Below, in pieces: positions 46,167 through 60,354 of a DNA stretch of 64,000 nucleotides. Location of the stretch: the NCBI GenBank assembly GCA_047967505.1, contig CM106541.1, one strand, 5' to 3'. The translations under genes were made by a program, and so were the position numbers. Source of the DNA: Dipteris shenzhenensis (taxonomy: Eukaryota > Polypodiophyta > Polypodiopsida > Gleicheniales). The stretch's first letter is position 1. Every line of letters begins with the position of its first letter. The notes beneath the pieces are model-generated. The model worked only from the letters and a program-made list of their open reading frames with translations, was not told where the DNA came from and ran no database searches.

Positions 46167-49100
46167 CATGGGCTGAGGAAAGAGAGGTAATGATGGCTAA
46201 ATTAGGGCGTAGTAAGAAGAAGGAAGTGAGGAAGAAGTAGATGAGGGACATTGGGAAGAGGAATGTCGTAGTAAGAAAAAGAAGGCATCTAGAAGGAGAA
46301 TTAGCAATTCAAACTTTCCTTTAGGACAAGGCATTGGAAGCTATGACTTGTCATCCAACCTGAAAGAAAAGGAAGCTCATATCACCTTTGGTCAGTTACT
46401 TTTTTTGTCTCCAAAACTACACAAATAATAGGGAAACTAGCAAGCACAAGGGTATCAAAGAAGAAAAAGAAGAAAGGTGCCATTCCTATTGTTCAAAAGG
46501 TAGATATAGATGTTGGTGATGATGTGCCTATGGTTGTTGTTATCATTGAGGGTCAAGTGATTTCTAATGTTTACATTAATGGAGGTGCACCGATTAATGT
46601 CGTCAATGAGAAGACCATGAAAGATGCTAATTTAAAATAGTCTAGTACTACCTCTCCTTATCGCATCAAATTGTCTAAGAACACTAGGGTAAAGACCTTG
46701 GAAGTTGTGAAGAATCTAGAAGTCACCATTGGATGCATGTGGAATTACTATGCCGACTACTTTCCAAGTAATCACTACCAAACTAGATGAACGTGCCTAT
46801 CCATTGATCTGGGAAGTCCTTAGCTATGCAAGGTGAAAGTTATTCAAAAGTGGGATACTGGGGAATTGATTTTGCAAGGGAATGATAAGAAGGTGTGCTA
46901 CAATACCAGAAGCTGCAAAAAGAAAGTTGTCAAGGAGGAGTCTTCAACATCAAAAAGTTTGAGCTCTGACTTAACCGATGAAGAGGAAGGGATAGGGTAT
47001 AGCTCCAAGGAGTCCAACTTACGGGGTGAGGTGGAAGGAGTGGTCTTTGGTCTTTGTCTTGATACTGATCAGTAGGAGTCAAAAGGGAACAAGGTGGTGG
47101 TACAAGAGGATCCTGCAAAGACATTACATGTGGAGGATGTGGAGCACACTGCATGACGCCAATGCAATGAAAAGATTCTTGGTTACTCTTTATCAACAAG
47201 TACTGAGAAGCTCCAATACTTGGATATGTTAGATAATTTTCCATATCTCTTTGCAACAAGCTATTTGCATATTTGGCCAATCTCACTTATGGAGCACAAG
47301 ATTGAGTTGAAGCCAAAAAGCAAGCCAATTGTGCAATGAATAAGGTGATTGGGATTGAAGCTGAGGCACTAAAGAAAGAGGTAACACTACTTGAGGTTGG
47401 ATTCATATTTTTTATTGATGATTCAGAATGGATATCTCTTTTATTTATCACACCAATGAAAGGAAATAAGTGGCGAGTTTGTGTGGAATTTTTTTCTTTG
47501 GATGCATGCACCAAGAGGGATCATTTTCCTTTCCCATTGAAATACTAGACAAGTAGCCAAGCATGAGATATATTCAATTTGCTTTCAAATTTGCATTCAA
47601 GAGGAAGATCAAAAGAAGACATAATTTGTTACACCTTGGGGAGCCTTTGCTTATAGAGTGATGCCTTTTGGGTTGACGAATGCACCAGCTACATTTCAAA
47701 GGTTCATGAGTCAAGTGCTTGATCCTTACTTGGGAAAATTCATAAGGGTGTTTTTGGATGATTTTTGCATTCATTTTTGGTGCATAAATCACATGGAGAA
47801 GTTAAAAATGGCCTTAGCTAGAATTGATGAAGCAAAAGTGTGTCTAAATCCTAGCAAGTGTCATTTGGCTCAAACAGAAGTAATTTTTTTGGGGCATTGT
47901 TTTTTTGAAGAAGGATTGCAAATGGATCGTGAAAAGGTTCCAAACTTCCAGCAATCATGTCATTTCCAACTCCTGATAGTGTGACTGGTGCTCATAAAAT
48001 TTAAAGAAAGAGCAAGTATTATCAACTCTTTTGTGATGATTTCACAGAGTTAGTGCATCAATGAACATGTTGACAAGAAAAGTATTTTCATTCCAATGGG
48101 GTGTGGAGCAACATGAGTATTTCCAACAACTTAAGGAGGCCGGGCCCAATATTGAAACCCCATGTCTTGGTCATCTTTGCATCTAGTTGGTGATGTATTG
48201 CTATAGAAAGGAAAGGTAGGTAGAATGCAACCCATCTATTATGCTAGCCGACAACTTATAGAAGTCGAAACAAGGTCCACTATGGCAGATTTTCTCACAG
48301 AATGGCAGGATCTAGGAGAAGAAAAGAAATGTAAGGAGGATATTAAGCATGAAAGGGAGACACCACCAACAGCTTTTGTTTTGTATTTTGATGGGGCTTT
48401 TACTCCTTCATACAACAAAGAGCTGAGGGATGGTCTTAATGAATTTTGAAGGCCAAGACTAATGGGCAAAAGGGTAAGAGTGTCCAGGTATCACAACTAA
48501 TAATGTAGCTAAGTATAATTCTTTGATTCTTGGTCTAGAAGGTTGTCTTCAAAGTCAAGTTAAAGACTTGGAAGTAAAACTTGGAGATTCTTAGCTTATT
48601 GTAAAACAAATGCAAGGTCATTACAAGACAATAAATCCTCATTTGAAGGAGCTTAATCAGAAGGGTATGGCACTATGTAGTCAGTATACTTTTTGCAAGT
48701 TTGTTCATATAAATAGAAAATAAAATCAAAGGGCAGATGAGCTAGCTACTCAAGCCATTGCGGTACAATGGGAGGGGTGGTTTCTTTCGTAGACACTGGA
48801 TGTCCAAAACAGCAAGATGTTCAATAATATGAGGAAGAAGGAATGTTTCCTCAAGGGTCAACTCCAAAACAAAAGTAGAGATTGGTAAGGAAGGCTTGCC
48901 CCTATAATGTTGTTGATGATGTTCTTTATAAATTGGGAAAAGATAAGGTGCTCTATCAGGTGGTGTTCCCATGGAAACTAGGAGAATCCTAGAAATGTGT
49001 AATGACTACTCTGGTCATTTTGCTTGAGCAAGCACGGCTAGGAAAATTCTTAATGCAAGTTACTTTTGGCCACACCTCCATAAGGGTGTATATGAATGGT

Positions 49101-49701
49101 GTCAGAGTTGTGCAGTATGCCAACAGTTTGGAAGTTGATAGTTGATCCCTAGGCCCTTGAGGTCTATTCAAGCAATGGACCTTTTGAGAGGTGGGGGTTT
49201 GAGTTTGTGGGACCACTCCCTCATTCATCTCAAGGCAAATATTATTTATTGGTGGCCACAAATTATGTGACTCGGTGGGCAGAGGCCAAGGCCAAGAATA
49301 GTCGCAAAACTTCCCTTTGACCAAATTTGTTCACGCTTTGGTTGTCCTTTGGAAATTCTCACTTATGAAGGAACCTCTTTTAGAAATGAACTAATTGAGG
49401 ATGTGGTGCATAAGCTAAAAATAAATAATAGCATGTCCACGCCATACTATCCATAATGTAATGGCTTGGCTGAGAAAACAAATGGATTGTTGTGCAATTC
49501 ACTAGGAAATTTTGTAGACACCAAGAAAAGGCATTGGGATAGGCACTTGAAAGAAGCTTTATGGGATTACAAAACCACATACAAGATAGCGATTGAGTTT
49601 ACACCATCCCAACTAGTATATGGGATTGAAGACATTTTGCCCATTGAATTAGAGATACATAGACTTCGTGTTGATATTGCAAGAATAGAAGGACAAGAAG
49701 A
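46167..49701 (+). pseudogene. Ty3/gypsy pol relic, copy B (protease, RT, RNase H, integrase core)
   Basis: Protease (46320-46830) reads YINGGAPINVV where copy A has YIDGGASINVM, so the catalytic Asp is lost. Reverse transcriptase (47640-47985) has MPFGLTNAPATFQRFMSQV and FLDDF. RNase H remnants (48060-48470) include YYASRQLIEVETRS and a second segment with VLYFDGAF. Integrase has a zinc-finger remnant WCQSCAVCQ (about 49105), then ILTYEGTSFRNELIED (second catalytic Asp changed to Tyr), YYP*CNGLAEKTNG and a long open tail to IEGQED. Many stops and frameshifts occur. At 49702 a TR1 element interrupts it; the C terminus resumes at 51984. Confidence 0.85.
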
Positions 49702-51983
49702 TGTTGAGATATGGTGCCATGAGCACATAGATTAGAGGCTAAGGTATGAGATATGAGAGTCTTTAGTTTTTGGCTTGAGAGGAGTCACAAAGAAGGAGAT
49801 GACCTTCTACAAGCCTAGAATATTCTCTAGGCACATGCAACCCTTGCAACTCAAGTGCTTCTTCCATGGTCCAAGTGCAAAGACAAAGGCCTCCACTCAA
49901 CGAACTCCAATGGTATCCAATGCCAGCTCCTGGCATTCAATGCCTCTATAGCTAAGCTTTCAACCTCTTGGTTTTAGCACCTCTCAACAATAGTTTGTTT
50001 GCTTGGCACCTTCTAGCACTAGCCCAAGGCTCACGGGCTTCACATAGTCAAACCTATCATTTCTATCAATGAGAAGCAATAGATTTTATCCAACAATTTG
50101 GGTCATCAGACCTTTCTTGAGTACATACGAGGATTGGGACTCACGGGAATAAAAGTAATGCTAGCTACTAGCTGCACTGACAGCCTTTAAACTACAGTGT
50201 GAAATGAGCACGCACCCAACAAATTGCCTAAGCCCACCTAGAGCTCGCAGTGTTATGGGTCATCCAAGTAGAATCAAAGTCTGGGGCATGAATATTGGCT
50301 AGTAGACGACCTCAATTGAGGGCACCTCAATTGCTTCTTCTACCTTCTGGCTGTGCTACAGCTTTGCAACTTCTTGATGTTCATGACTGTGGCTTGCCAT
50401 TACAGGTACAAGAGAACAGGGTCTGAATCCAACAACCAGGGCTCCGATCAGCATCGTCACGATAGCCACACACACACAGCAGCACTAGCCTTCCTATAGT
50501 AGTAGGTGCCTCCATCAACGATGACCTTTTGCCAACAACCTCCAGCATCAATCTCCACTTGAGTAGCCAATGCTATCTACAAGCTGGGCCATACATCCTA
50601 CAAAAGAGATCTCCAATGAGCCAAGCTCCCTTGACTACCAGACTGCACCTCCTTCAATGGTTCTCCACCTCTATTTGATCACATAGATCTAAAGATCTGA
50701 AGCAACTTGCTACAATTCCATAGCCATCCTCATTGTCGCCCAGGTTGCGTCGTCATCGTTGTTACCTCAAAGTTCTTCTTCAAAGTCTAAGGTTTTCTAA
50801 AAATTGACACATGGTAGGATATGGCTTCACCCTGGTTAGTTTAGTTAACCTTGTTTAGCCAAGGTGTGGTCACTGGTAGATAGGGTTGGATCATGATTGA
50901 GTTAAGCCACCTTGGGTTTGGTCATTGGTTAACAAGCAACCCACACTAAACCATGGTTAAGTTTAGGTTCAGGATTGGTTAACTGCCACATCACCAAGTG
51001 CCACCTAAGTACATAGCCCCTACCAAGCATAGTTTGGAATTTAGCATGTGAATCCCTATGCCACATCATCAAAGGCCCCTCTTCTTCACAAAAACTTCGA
51101 CAAGGCGTAACTTGCAATCTAGGAGGAATTTGCACACGTTCCAAAAAGGAAAAGTGATTTTCTTTTTGAGCTCTACGCACTTGTCAAGTCAAAATCATTT
51201 TTAGCAATTAGACACTACCATTGAAGCAAAAATAAGCTCATGGTAAGACCTTTGCAACAAATGGAAAAGCGACGCATGAATGCAAAAAGCAAGCCAGAAG
51301 CACAATAGCATGAGATGACCATAGCATATAACATGGCATCCACACATAAAGCATTAAGTCACATGGAAGAACAAAGAACCATGCATCAAGTTACATCAAG
51401 CAAAGAAGCGAACATCATCAACATCAAGCATTGAGAAGCAAAAACCTTGCCACCTTTAGCCCACACATTTGTAAATCAAGCCTAACCACCTGAGACTAGC
51501 TATGTAAGCACACAGGGGAGGTATTGACATGTAAAATACACACTTGACCAACTTAAGTAGCAATGCATGCACTAAGGGGAGGTGATGGAATATAAAATCA
51601 CATCTGACCACCTTGCGGTAGCCATCATGGCACCAAGGGGAGGTGTTGAGATATGGTGCCATGAGCACATAGATTAGAGGCTAAGGTATGGTATAGGATA
51701 GAATTAAAGTAGCCACCCTAGGATGTGGACTAAATGATGTGCAGATGTGGATCAAGGATATCCACAAGGAGATATGTGGATGAGAGGATCCCACAAGTGT
51801 TGACTATTCAAAGGGCACTCTCTATATAAGAGGCCTATCATGTATTGTTGAGTACACACATTTGGAATAGATTGAGTATTGTCTACCCTATGTCTCTCAT
51901 GGAGTTTCTTCTATGGTTTTATCCCCCTTGATCTTTGCTAATTCCACATTACACTAGGAGAGCACGATCCACACTTTAACAAA
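49702..51983 (+). mobile_element. TR1 copy 2 nested in gypsy integrase, 5' LTR truncated
   Basis: It begins TGTTGAGATATGGTGCC at 49702. Only about 50-80 bases of the 5' LTR survive before unrelated or internal sequence. The 3' LTR is 51646-51983, ending TTTAACA, preceded by AAGGGGAGG. Flanks GAAGA (49697-49701) and AAAGA (51984-51988) are a one-mismatch target duplication. The interior resembles 33909-35946 (for example 50980-51640 against 35270-35946) and has no retroviral protein. The primer site is lost with the LTR. Confidence 0.82.
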
Positions 51984-52285
51984 AGATGCCTATGAATGCT
52001 TGGTATAGTTAGAAGCCTTGGATGAATTCTAATTACAAGATTTACAAAACTTGGTAGCTTCTCAAAAATGGTGATAGGCTAGTCTTGACACCAAGAAGGA
52101 GATTTGATAGCCATTTGGACAAGCAGGTAGATGAAAAGTTTGTCGATTGATGGGAGGGCCATATCGAGTCAAGAAGAAGTTCACCAATGGAGCCTATCAG
52201 CTTGATGCTATTGATGGCATGGTGATACTTGGACATACCAAAGAGTTTCACCTTAAATTCTTCTATGATCAACCACCTTGAGGGT
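51984..52285 (+). pseudogene. Ty3/gypsy integrase C-terminal piece, copy B
   Basis: Resumes directly after the TR1 insertion: AYECLV..LEALDEF, then GPYRVKKKFTNGAYQLDAID (about 52155-52215) and HLKFFYDQPP before a stop near 52281. This is the small C-terminal DNA-binding part that ends gypsy polyproteins. Two stops occur early. Confidence 0.75.
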
Positions 52286-52324
52286 TAGTAGACCCTTTTT
52301 ATTACTAGAGGGTATCTAAAGATG

Positions 52325-53637
52325 TGACGCTGAAAATTGATATCTTTTATTTAGCATTGGTATTTCTTTTCTCTATGTCCGATAAGAGTATGAGTATCAA
52401 GTAATAGCCTAGTATCTCTCATTTATTTCTATTTTCTAAGATATTGTATGGGATTGAGAGGATGAGTGGAACGGATCATTGGAAATACCATATGTATGAA
52501 TTATAAATACCTTCGTATGGGGTGAGAGTTATTTGTAGTTATTTGTGTATGGGATATTATCAGATTTTTAGAAAATAGGAAGAGTCAATCATATAAAGAG
52601 GTGGGTCTCACATGCCAAGAATGTGGAAGCATGTGGAGGAGTGTGGAGTCAAGAGGAATCCTTATAGAATTCCTTTGTGGAATAAGGAGGACGTGGACAT
52701 ATGGAAAAGAGAGGGTCCCTATGGGCTCCATGTGGAAAGACCCTTGACTCTCTCAATATTTTAAAGCTCATGAGCATATTTTTCTAGGACACATGTTAAG
52801 AGTAGCTGAAAAGGACATGGATGGTGACATACAGGCTTATGTGATTAATGGGGAAAGGAATCTATAGGAAGCAATTATAAATGGGTGAAGGAGGGTGACA
52901 AAAATTCTATAAAAGGATCCCTTATCTCCCTTGTTCAACATCTCTTCTACCATTAAACCTCATGTTGTTGTAGCTCTAATATCGTCAAGCCTCTTCCATG
53001 AGCCTTCTCTCTCCCTCTTGCAGATATCCTCTATGTATGAAACCTCTACTTCTCTCGTGTGTCTGTAGTATTTTGGGTTGCATTTGATTAGAATATCACT
53101 CTATTTGTAATGAAGGTCACTTCAGGTTATCTCTCTTGAGTTTCTCTCCCCTTTTTCCCATTTCTTTGTTCTTCTCTCTCTTCCAAAGTCTTCAATAGTG
53201 CTTCATATTCAGTCGCTCATTGTCCATACATGGTTTATCCATTTTTTGAGCCAAGAAAGGAGCTCTTCCTTCCCTCCTAGGCAACCAATATGGAACTTGT
53301 ATCATTGATAAAGTCTAAGTATGGAGGGATTATTCTCCCAAGTTGGTATTTATAAAAGGAGTTATAGGTATTTTTCATGACTCTTTGAACCCCTGTCAGT
53401 GTTTTACTCTCATAAACTTTTACTCACTGATCCAATTCTGATGAAAGTTATACCAGAACAAAGATCTCTTAAAGGCACATCATTATATGTGTTCCATTTT
53501 TGTATCAAATCTCAAACAAAAAATTTATGTATTTCTGTGTGTGACTTTTTAGTTTTAAAATAGTTTTTACCCCTTTCCAATAAAATATCCATAACATTTC
53601 AACCGCTTCTCTATTTCTTACAAAACTTTTATCACTG
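52325..53637 (+). mobile_element. 3' LTR of gypsy copy B
   Basis: Starts TGACGCTG just after the polyprotein end and matches 579-1900. TATAAAAGG is at 52908-52916, followed by a CT-rich leader. Its right limit is where similarity with the other copy stops. Confidence 0.65.
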
Positions 53638-53639
53638 CT

Positions 53640-54340
53640 AGTGATGAAGAGATTCAGACAAGGATAGCTTAGCAAAAAGTTCATCGGAAGAAAGTAGTGA
53701 TGAATAGGGGGTGGAGGAGGTTAAGAAGCCTAAAAAGACCTCAAAAGTAGGAAAGGGAAACTCCACAGCATCTGCAAGTCACTTAGCGGGGCGTCCAAAT
53801 GTGGATCTTTGGTGTATCCACTACAAGAATCCGGGGCATTCCGAAATGAAGTACACAATGAATCGGTAGTGGTTTGAAATTTTTCAGACTAATACACACA
53901 CAACAGAGAACTATAGCTAGAATGAACGTAGCTTGTGCATACTAGGACCACCTCAATGGCCATAACAACCAGCTACAGAGCCCGTAGTAGCATATGCGTA
54001 ACAAGCTAGTACCACAAAAGTTCAGGAATAACCTCAAGCCTGAGGGGGCAGTGGAGCAGGGCATAGTCATGGAAGAGGTGGTCCGCAAGTGAAGACGTGC
54101 TTCTTTTGCCTAGAGGTTAGCATAGATCCCAAGGGGCAGAAGTGGCCATAACCCTTCAGTTAATGGTTTCAACCACATACGTTGTATATCCATGGGACCA
54201 AGTGCTTCTTGATCATTATGCATTTCACGGATTCGGATATACTGTGTCTTCATTATTTTCTACATACTCTGCATTGCATGTGTGTTAGTATGCACATTAT
54301 CTACTTTTCGTAGCACCTACGGCTTAGGGTGTTACAGCTG
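53640..54340 (+). pseudogene. Possible gag fragment of another retroelement
   Basis: One frame reads WCIHYKNPGHSEMKYTMNR, a zinc-knuckle-like C-x2-Y-x4-H-x4-Y with two cysteines lost, followed by a WFE stretch as in other plant gag proteins. Stops are frequent. The end near 54330 (GGGTGTTACAG) resembles a retroelement LTR end but has no partner here. Confidence 0.35.
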
Positions 54341-54349
54341 AAGAAAATG

Positions 54350-57300
54350 ATCAAAATGCTTTAGCGTAGGGAATAGACCATCTGGAAGGTCGCTAGTGGG
54401 GGAGGAACAAAGCCACACACATACATCTCTCGAAATCAAAAGTCACTAAACATGAGAAATAAATAGATTTGGACTTAAAATCACCTCCTACGTTGAATTT
54501 GGTAGGGCATCTCAATTTAATAGTATTGAACATTACAATGTAAGTTTTCTTCTCAAAATATCTTATAATTCACTCTCAAATTCTTCAATTTGTGTATGAT
54601 AATTCATCCATTTATAAGATTTCTATATGTCATCAAACGTTTTTAATGTGTATGCTTGAACAATGCAGTCTCTCAAAGTGTTCAGACTAAGAACATGTAT
54701 AGTACATTTGAAAGTATTTTTTTAACTACAATAAGAGATTTCAAAGTACATCCAAGAGTTGGTTATCTCCATTTCTTTAATATGGCACATTGTTACATGC
54801 GTATAAACCCCAAATTTATAATCTAAAATTGACAACCTATTATAAGCCCATGGCCTATGGATGGATGTTATACTTACTTTAAACTTTGCCATATAGTCAC
54901 AATGCTCTGAATAGTACTTGGGTTTTTAAAGTGCTAGGTAGATAAGAATTTGATGGGCTCATCCTCATCTTCATCGTTTTGCATTGAATTACACTTTGAC
55001 TAGTATTTTAACCAATTCTCCCACCATCAACCCCTCTTTATTGGTCCCTTGGGTGGGTGCAAGATGTCTTAAAACTTTTCTTTCATCTGTGATAGTAACC
55101 AAAGATGGCCCACCAAGTTACCCATGTGTGTGTTTGTTTTATTTTCTAAGTGATTACATTATCTTCTTTATAGCGAAGCACAAGCCCTAGGCTTAGCTTG
55201 ATATTCTCTCACATTGTGTGTTGCCCAACAAAGGTGCCAGTTCGATAGTAAATGTCCATGAACATTCACATATTCTAAGATTATCTAACAACCCCACTTG
55301 AGAATTATTGACAAAGACTACATCCAAACAAAGAACATGAAGTGCAACCCTTGGCTTAGCTCAATAATCTTATCGTGTTGTGTATTGCCTAACTAAGGTG
55401 TAGGTTCATCAATTAACATCTAGACATATCCTAGACTTATCTCATAATGCAACTTGCAAATTATTGGTGAATATTTCGTTCAAAGAACATGTCAATTTCA
55501 AATAGATGTCCAAGTCTATGTGCAAACATACAAAGTAGTCACAATTCAACAAGACATGTGATGAAGAAAAAATAAAGCAATGATAAAGCAATAACATATA
55601 GAGTTAAAGTAGCCATTGAGTGAAAGGCACATGCAAAGCACTGGCTAAGCAGTCTCACAATGTAGTGGCATGTGAGAAAGATGATAGAATATAATGTAGT
55701 GTCAAAGCACTACAAATACAAAGCACTAAAAAATCATTGACAAAACAATCATAAAGCACATCCAAAGTAGTGACTAATTACTCATCTTGTAGTGTTGTGC
55801 AATAAAGGAGATAGGATGCAGTGTGATAAATCAGTGAAAATAGCCATTGAGCATAAAGTAGTCATGTAGTAACAAAGCCATGCCATAACACATACAAAGT
55901 AGTCACAAAGCATATGCAAATCAGTGATGATAAAGCACATGCAAAGTAGTCACAAATCATATGCAAATAAGTGATAAAGAACATGCAAATTAGTGTGATA
56001 AAGGACATGCAAAGTAGTCACAAAGTAGACATATGCAGGGTCAACACAACCCCATGAAGCAATAATAAAGCAAGAAAATGTTTGTTGGTTTTAGTGCTTG
56101 GGACACTCGTCATCCCCCAACCAACTCAAATTCAATAGAGTAGCCTTGAATGAAGTGACAAAGCACTACCAAATCACATACAAACTCAATGCAATGACAA
56201 GTGGCTGAGCAAATAGAAAGCAAAGATAAAATACTAAAATGCAAGATTGAAGACGTCTAAAACCTTGAAAATTACCTATCACAAAGAGGGCCTTCTCTTT
56301 TTTTAATTACTTGGTAATCTCATCATCCCCCATGCATTTAAAATCATTGACATATAAGGACACAAAGAAATGAGAAAGTTGTGAGTAACCAAGCAATCAC
56401 AAAGAACATATAAAGCAATAAAAAGCATCTACACTCAAAGAATTCATAAAGTAATGATAATGCACACACAAGTTGTGAAATCTTGCTATATATCACCTAC
56501 CTACAAAGTAAAACAAGGAGTGAGGGATACTAGTTGGAAATCCCAATACCATAGATTTTGTTAGAGTAGGGAGTTTTTTGTGTAGCCAGCCACCCTATAA
56601 TGTGACTCTTATAACATTTTTTTGCAAAATGATACTAATGGTATAGATGTCCACATGCAAGCATACACATAGCAACAAATTATTTTTTATCAATACCAAA
56701 GCCACATTTAGCACAACCTTACACAATAAAGAGACACGTTTGTCCTTTATCTTCTCTAATGGAGACTGTTGGTGGGGTTGAGAAAACAAAAAGTGGTTGA
56801 TTTGACTAGACTCTTTCCATCATCCTATCGGTAAAATTACCTCATCTCAAACATAATAGAATTTTCATGTAGCTCTGCATACAAGTAAACACAAAACAAA
56901 AATTTACTTATATAAACTTGATGCACATGATACATGGTGTATTTAAAATTTTTAACATGCTCATCTCCAATTAGGCTCCAATTCAGGTATTCTCTCCTTG
57001 AAATTCAAATATTGTACAATAATTCCAAGGATACCCAATGTATGGTGAGTAAGCTAATGTTTGCCTATAGCTTTTTACAATGCTCCAAGTCAAGTATTAA
57101 ATCCAGATTTTACAATCCATTGTGTCACTTTCAAGTTTGTCCTTAATGTTTAGATAGCTATCAACATGTTTTCATAGCATAGTCTATCCTTTTTGGCTTT
57201 TTCCATTGCATTGTTGGATGTGTCCACCTCTAGAATCACCTTGTTGAGTCTCACATTTGCAAATAACAACATATTATGATAGTCTATTGGCTCAAGCATT

Positions 57301-57590
57301 TCTTAGGTCATAAATGGTCCATGTCCATGTGAAAATTACATAGACGAAGACCCTAGAGCAAATAGATTATGGAAATTCAAATGCCATCTCATCCCCCTAC
57401 CCAAACCTAGGGGAACTCTCAATATCTACAACCTATGTTTCTCATTTGAAGGGGTCATTTGCTTTTCGAATATTAACTATTGTTGTTTTTTGGAATTTTT
57501 CTATTTTCACTCTACCTTACCTATTGCATAGCTTTGCACACCACACTTATAGTAGAAATTTGGCCCAATCCACAATGTAATCTTCCTTCA
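54350..57590. repeat. Repeat-rich noncoding region
   Basis: A diverged duplication of about 168 bp is at 55173-55490 (GGCTTAGCTTGATATTCTC.. against GGCTTAGCTCAATAATCTT..). 55560-56060 consists of degenerate short units such as AAAGCACATGCAAAGTAGTCACAAAGC. No coding region is supported. Confidence 0.55.
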
Positions 57591-57636
57591 TGGTGGTAGT
57601 TCTTATAGCCCTACAATTCTCAAGGGTAAAACCCTT

Positions 57637-60354
57637 TAACAAAACATGTGTGCCTCAGGATCTATGGAATGCTCTAAGGTGGATGAAACCTGTGTGGAAA
57701 CATGATGAAGAGAGTGCTCATGACATGTATCTCAAGTCAATTAGGTTCCAAGATAGATTAGCTTGGACTCATAAAAAGAATCTTGAGATAGTGCAAAGTG
57801 CTTGATTGATATTACTTCAAATGAACCTCCCTTTTATAGGTGAGGGTACTTACATCCATTTGCTTGCTCACATGTGGGATATCTCCTCCATGCCATGTGG
57901 CAGCTTGTCCTTTGCTCATACCTTTGCTCTACATGTGCTCATGGCACCACAACTCTCAACACCTCCCCTTGGTGCCATAATCCTTTGGCTACTACAAGGT
58001 GGTCAGATGTGAGTTACAAATCCATCACCTCCCCTTAGTGCATGCATTGCTACTTAAGGTGGTCAAGTGTGGTTTTTACATGTCAATACCTCCCCTGGGT
58101 GCTTTCATAGCTACTCTCAGGTGGTCAGGTGTTTGATTACAAACATATGGGCAAGGTTGGCAAGGTTTTTGCTTTTCAATACATTCCATTGATGTCACCT
58201 TTTGGCTCATGGCTTGATGATGACTCGTTTGCTTCTTTGCTTGGTGTAGCTACTTGCATGATGCTTTGTTCTACCATGTGCCTTGATTCTTTATGTGTGG
58301 ATGCCATGCTTTCTACTATGGTCATCTCATGCACTTGTGCTTTTGGCATGCTTTTTGCATTCATGCATTGCTTTTTCATTTGTTGCAAAGGTCTTACCAA
58401 TTGATTTCTTTCAATATTGGCAGTGTCTAATTGCATACAATGATTCTGACATGACAGGCGCGTGGAGCTCGAAAAGACGATCACTTTTCCTTTTTTGGAG
58501 CGTGTCCAAATTCCTCTTGGATTGCAAGTTATGGCTTGTTGAAGATTCTGTGAAGAAGAGAGCCTTTGATGATGTGGCATAGGGATTCACATGCTGAATT
58601 CCATACTGTGCTTAACAAGAGGCTGCGTGCTTAGAAGGCACTGTTGACTATGCATGCTTATGTGGCAGTTAACCAATCCTAACTCTAACAATGGTAGGTT
58701 AAGTTAACCAGACTAGAGTTTTATCTGCCACGTGTCACATCAATTAATTAACCCTATCCAAAAAGTAACCTTACCCTGGTCAATTTGACCCAACCTTATC
58801 TGCCACGTGGCAGAAGGAGGTTTAGAGAGAGAAGCTGGCTGGCTTCTTCATGGTAGAGGCGACGACTCGCAGATGAGGAAGATGGCGCACGATCTCCGAT
58901 GGCGTGGAAGAGTCAACAATCCGTCGATGATTGTCTCTAGAGCCTGGTTCGTCCGTCTGTAGAGCCGTGCGCAGTGTCGCTTATGTTCTTGAAGTCATGG
59001 ATGCGCAGGGCCATCGGTCATTTTGGAGAGGTTGCCTGGCTACTCTTGGCGCTGCAGGAGCTATGTTTGCCTATGCGTGGAGAGTAGAAGGTAGTCGATG
59101 TAGTTCGTTGGAGACTGGTCGGCTGTTCGTTGCATGCAAGAGACCTTTGTTGCGCTGTTGGAGCTTGCTAGATGTGTTGTGAGAGCCGAAGGCCTAAGCT
59201 GATCGAGGCGCAGCTGAGTAGATGTCGTTGGCCTCTGAGCCGTAGAAGCTCGCTAAAAGTATATGGAAGAGCTTGGAATCAACTATTGCCTCCGCGTTGT
59301 GTAACATTGCAGAGAGTCGAGGTTGGAGGTCGCTGAATCCAGTTGATGGCAGTTGGGATGCTGCTGCCCGCTCGTGGAGACACTGTTGTAGGAGAGTCCT
59401 GCGCTTTGTAGGAGCTGTGGAGCTAGGAAGCTGAGTGAGCAGCTCACATGCGGGGTCGTAGGTTCTGTTGATATGAGCCGTGGCGCACTACCTGCTGTAG
59501 GTCGCGCTGCTTTGGCTGTTGGCCTGTGAGACTTGTTGTCGGTGTTGGCGCTGGAGCCCTCGGTGCATCAGAGGCTGTTGAAGGCTAGCCTTCACGTAGG
59601 ACTTGTCGTTCGTTGGAGGGCGCAGTAGAGTCGCATCTGCCCTTGGCACTCTACTAGACTGCAGAGGTGGTACTTCGTGACTCAGGGTCGCTGGGAGCTA
59701 TGGAGGCCGTAGCTGGTCATTGAAGTGCTGCAATCCAAATGCTTAGCTACAATGGACAAGCTCCATTAATCGTCGTTGCGGTAGAAAACTGCATGGATTG
59801 GACATGGAAATATATACTCCTTCATCAACAACACTGAATCATTTTGGTCAAACTCCCCGTGAATTCTATCTCTCTCTCTATCTTGATCCTAAGACATTTC
59901 CTTCTCTCAATCTCGTCTCCTTGAGCTCATGATCTATTTCAGGATGTTAGCTTCCTTTCAATCTCACAGATACATATCCTCTCTTTCAAAGAACCTCACT
60001 CATGAATTTCTCACAAGAAGAATCGAAAAGAGCCGAAGCCTATGGACGGAATTTTCTCTCACAAAGATCACTCAAGAAAAAACTCACTCTAAAACTGAAA
60101 CTAACCTAGGAGAAAACATGAGCTCCTAAAACATACCTACAACTAATCTAGGAATGGAAGCAATCCTAGTGAACTACTAATGAGCTAAACTAGGAGAGCT
60201 AAACCTATGCTCTGATACCATGACAAAACATGTGTGCCTCAGGATCTATGGAGCGCTCTAAGGTGGATGAAACCGGTGTGGAAACATGATGAAGAGAGTG
60301 CTCATGACATGTATCTCAAGTCAATTAGGTTCCAAGATAGATTAGCTTGGACTC
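57637..60354 (-). mobile_element. TR1-related LTR element in minus orientation, 5' LTR truncated
   Basis: The left LTR (57637-57961) is the element's 3' LTR; on the minus strand it starts TGTTGAGAG and is preceded by AAGGGGAGG (57962-57970). The right LTR (60221-60354) keeps only about 134 bases, nearly identical to the start of the left one on the plus strand. The primer site reads GCTCTGATACCA on the plus strand (60209-60220), an exact tRNA-iMet site in minus orientation. The interior near 57962-58680 matches 35270-35946 in reverse complement. No retroviral protein is present. Confidence 0.82.
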
